Origin: Caballeronia choica
Lineage (GTDB): Bacteria > Pseudomonadota > Gammaproteobacteria > Burkholderiales > Burkholderiaceae
DNA length: 64,000 nucleotides
Assembly (NCBI RefSeq): GCF_001544535.1
Contig: NZ_FCON02000021.1
Coordinates: forward strand, 25,549 to 89,548
Direction: 5' to 3'
Notes under the pieces: generated by a model
Database searches by the model: none
Told to the model about the DNA's origin: nothing
Seen by the model: only the letters and a program-made list of their open reading frames with translations
Program-made: the position numbers and the translations under genes
Shown: positions 63,512-64,000 of the stretch, piece by piece
Position numbering within the stretch: the stretch's first letter is position 1
Layout: every line of letters starts with the position of its first letter

Positions 63512-63880
63512 TTACATGCCGCCAAATGGCTTTTCCACGGTCAGCTTGTTGGTGACCGAAGTCACTCCGGGAACGCCCTTCGCGATTTCCGCGACCGTGC
63601 CCACCTGGGAAGCGTCGGTGACCGTGCCATTGAGCGTCACCGCGCCGTCCTTTGCGACGACGCTGATATTGCCGGCGCTGATCTCCTTGTGCTTCACGAT
63701 GGCGTTATAAACCTGCCGGCGCAGCGCGCGATTCGCCTTGCGTCCCGTGGCCGGGGCCGCTGAACCGGACGCCGTCATCGCGGATGCGCCCGGCGCACTG
63801 GCCGGTTCGCTGGTCTGGGACCACGCGGTCAAGGAAGTTGCAACGAGTGCGGCTCCGACAGCCAGCCTGAATGTTTTCAT
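63512..63880 (-). CDS. Periplasmic BON-domain protein
   Basis: This 122-residue protein has a signal peptide (about residues 1-22, ending AWSQ), an Ala/Ser-rich linker and one BON domain (residues 52-118; ISVVAKDGAVTLNGTVTD and VPGVTSVTNKLTV). BON domains bind membranes or outer-membrane components and often occur in stress-induced OsmY-like proteins. Confidence 0.88.
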   Translation of the reverse strand: MKTFRLAVGAALVATSLTAWSQTSEPASAPGASAMTASGSAAPATGRKANRALRRQVYNAIVKHKEISAGNISVVAKDGAVTLNGTVTDASQVGTVAEIAKGVPGVTSVTNKLTVEKPFGGM

Positions 63881-63916
63881 AGAATGCTCCGGTCGTTTGT
63901 TGTGTGGATTGCAGAA

Positions 63917-64000
63917 TCAGAAAGTATGGCGGATGCCGACCATCGCAGCCGTGGTGTTCTTGCCCGGTGCGACGGGGGTGCCATAGATGATCGTCTGGTT
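63917..64000 (-). CDS. C-terminus of a Gram-negative porin, cut by window edge
   Basis: The last 27 codons read in from the window edge and end AMVGIRHTF, with the terminal phenylalanine of outer-membrane beta-barrel proteins. This is typical of the general porins abundant in Burkholderiales. The gene start lies outside the window. Confidence 0.75.
   Translation of the reverse strand, partial: NQTIIYGTPVAPGKNTTAAMVGIRHTF

Overview
This window looks like a chromosome or megaplasmid segment from a Burkholderiales bacterium (Paraburkholderia/Caballeronia/Burkholderia type). The evidence is the GC-rich codon use, the interspersed repeat at 2112-2802, the porin fragment at the right edge and the style of the regulators. 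About 55 kb of it is one methylotrophy (one-carbon) island for methylated amines.

Layout. 1-8338: trimethylamine dehydrogenase (cut by the window edge), a repeat region, then a membrane Fe-S oxidoreductase, a leucine-rich-variant repeat protein and ETF beta/alpha, together a route from trimethylamine to the quinone pool. 8578-11441: a NarL-type response regulator and a sigma54 activator. 11455-15030: cbb-type genes on the minus strand (phosphoglycolate phosphatase, phosphoribulokinase, an altered fructose bisphosphatase) beside a decayed cbbR; no RuBisCO is seen. 15414-27217: tetrahydromethanopterin (H4MPT)-linked formaldehyde oxidation (mtdB, mch, fhcBADC, a fae homologue) with cofactor genes (folB-, mfnB-, mfnE-, mfnF- and HisA-like). 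27222-38043: a CbbR/QscR-type LysR regulator and serine-cycle genes glyA-sgaA-hprA-mtkA-mtkB-ppc-mclA. 38045-50981 (minus strand): a run of genes for the N-methylglutamate route of methylamine oxidation (mgdABCD, gmaS, mgsABC) bounded by purU and folD, plus a PLP decarboxylase. 51305-54747 (minus strand): an APC-type permease with small membrane proteins. 54805-64000: ordinary accessory genome (cupin, PARP-like protein, RidA, MFS pump, DUF2254, carbonic anhydrase, BON protein, porin end) with several gene remnants.

Inferred working. Trimethylamine is demethylated to dimethylamine and formaldehyde. Methylamine is captured as gamma-glutamylmethylamide, moved to N-methylglutamate and oxidised to formaldehyde or methylene-H4F. 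FolD and PurU can take methylene-H4F to formate, the H4MPT genes take formaldehyde to formate, and GlyA feeds the serine cycle. Not seen here: a dedicated dimethylamine enzyme, glycerate kinase, RFAP synthase, formate dehydrogenase and RuBisCO. Phosphoribulokinase without RuBisCO, alongside a CbbR/QscR-type regulator, suggests ribulose bisphosphate serves as a signal rather than a CO2 acceptor.

Family assignments rest on recognising motifs by eye; no database search or computation was possible.
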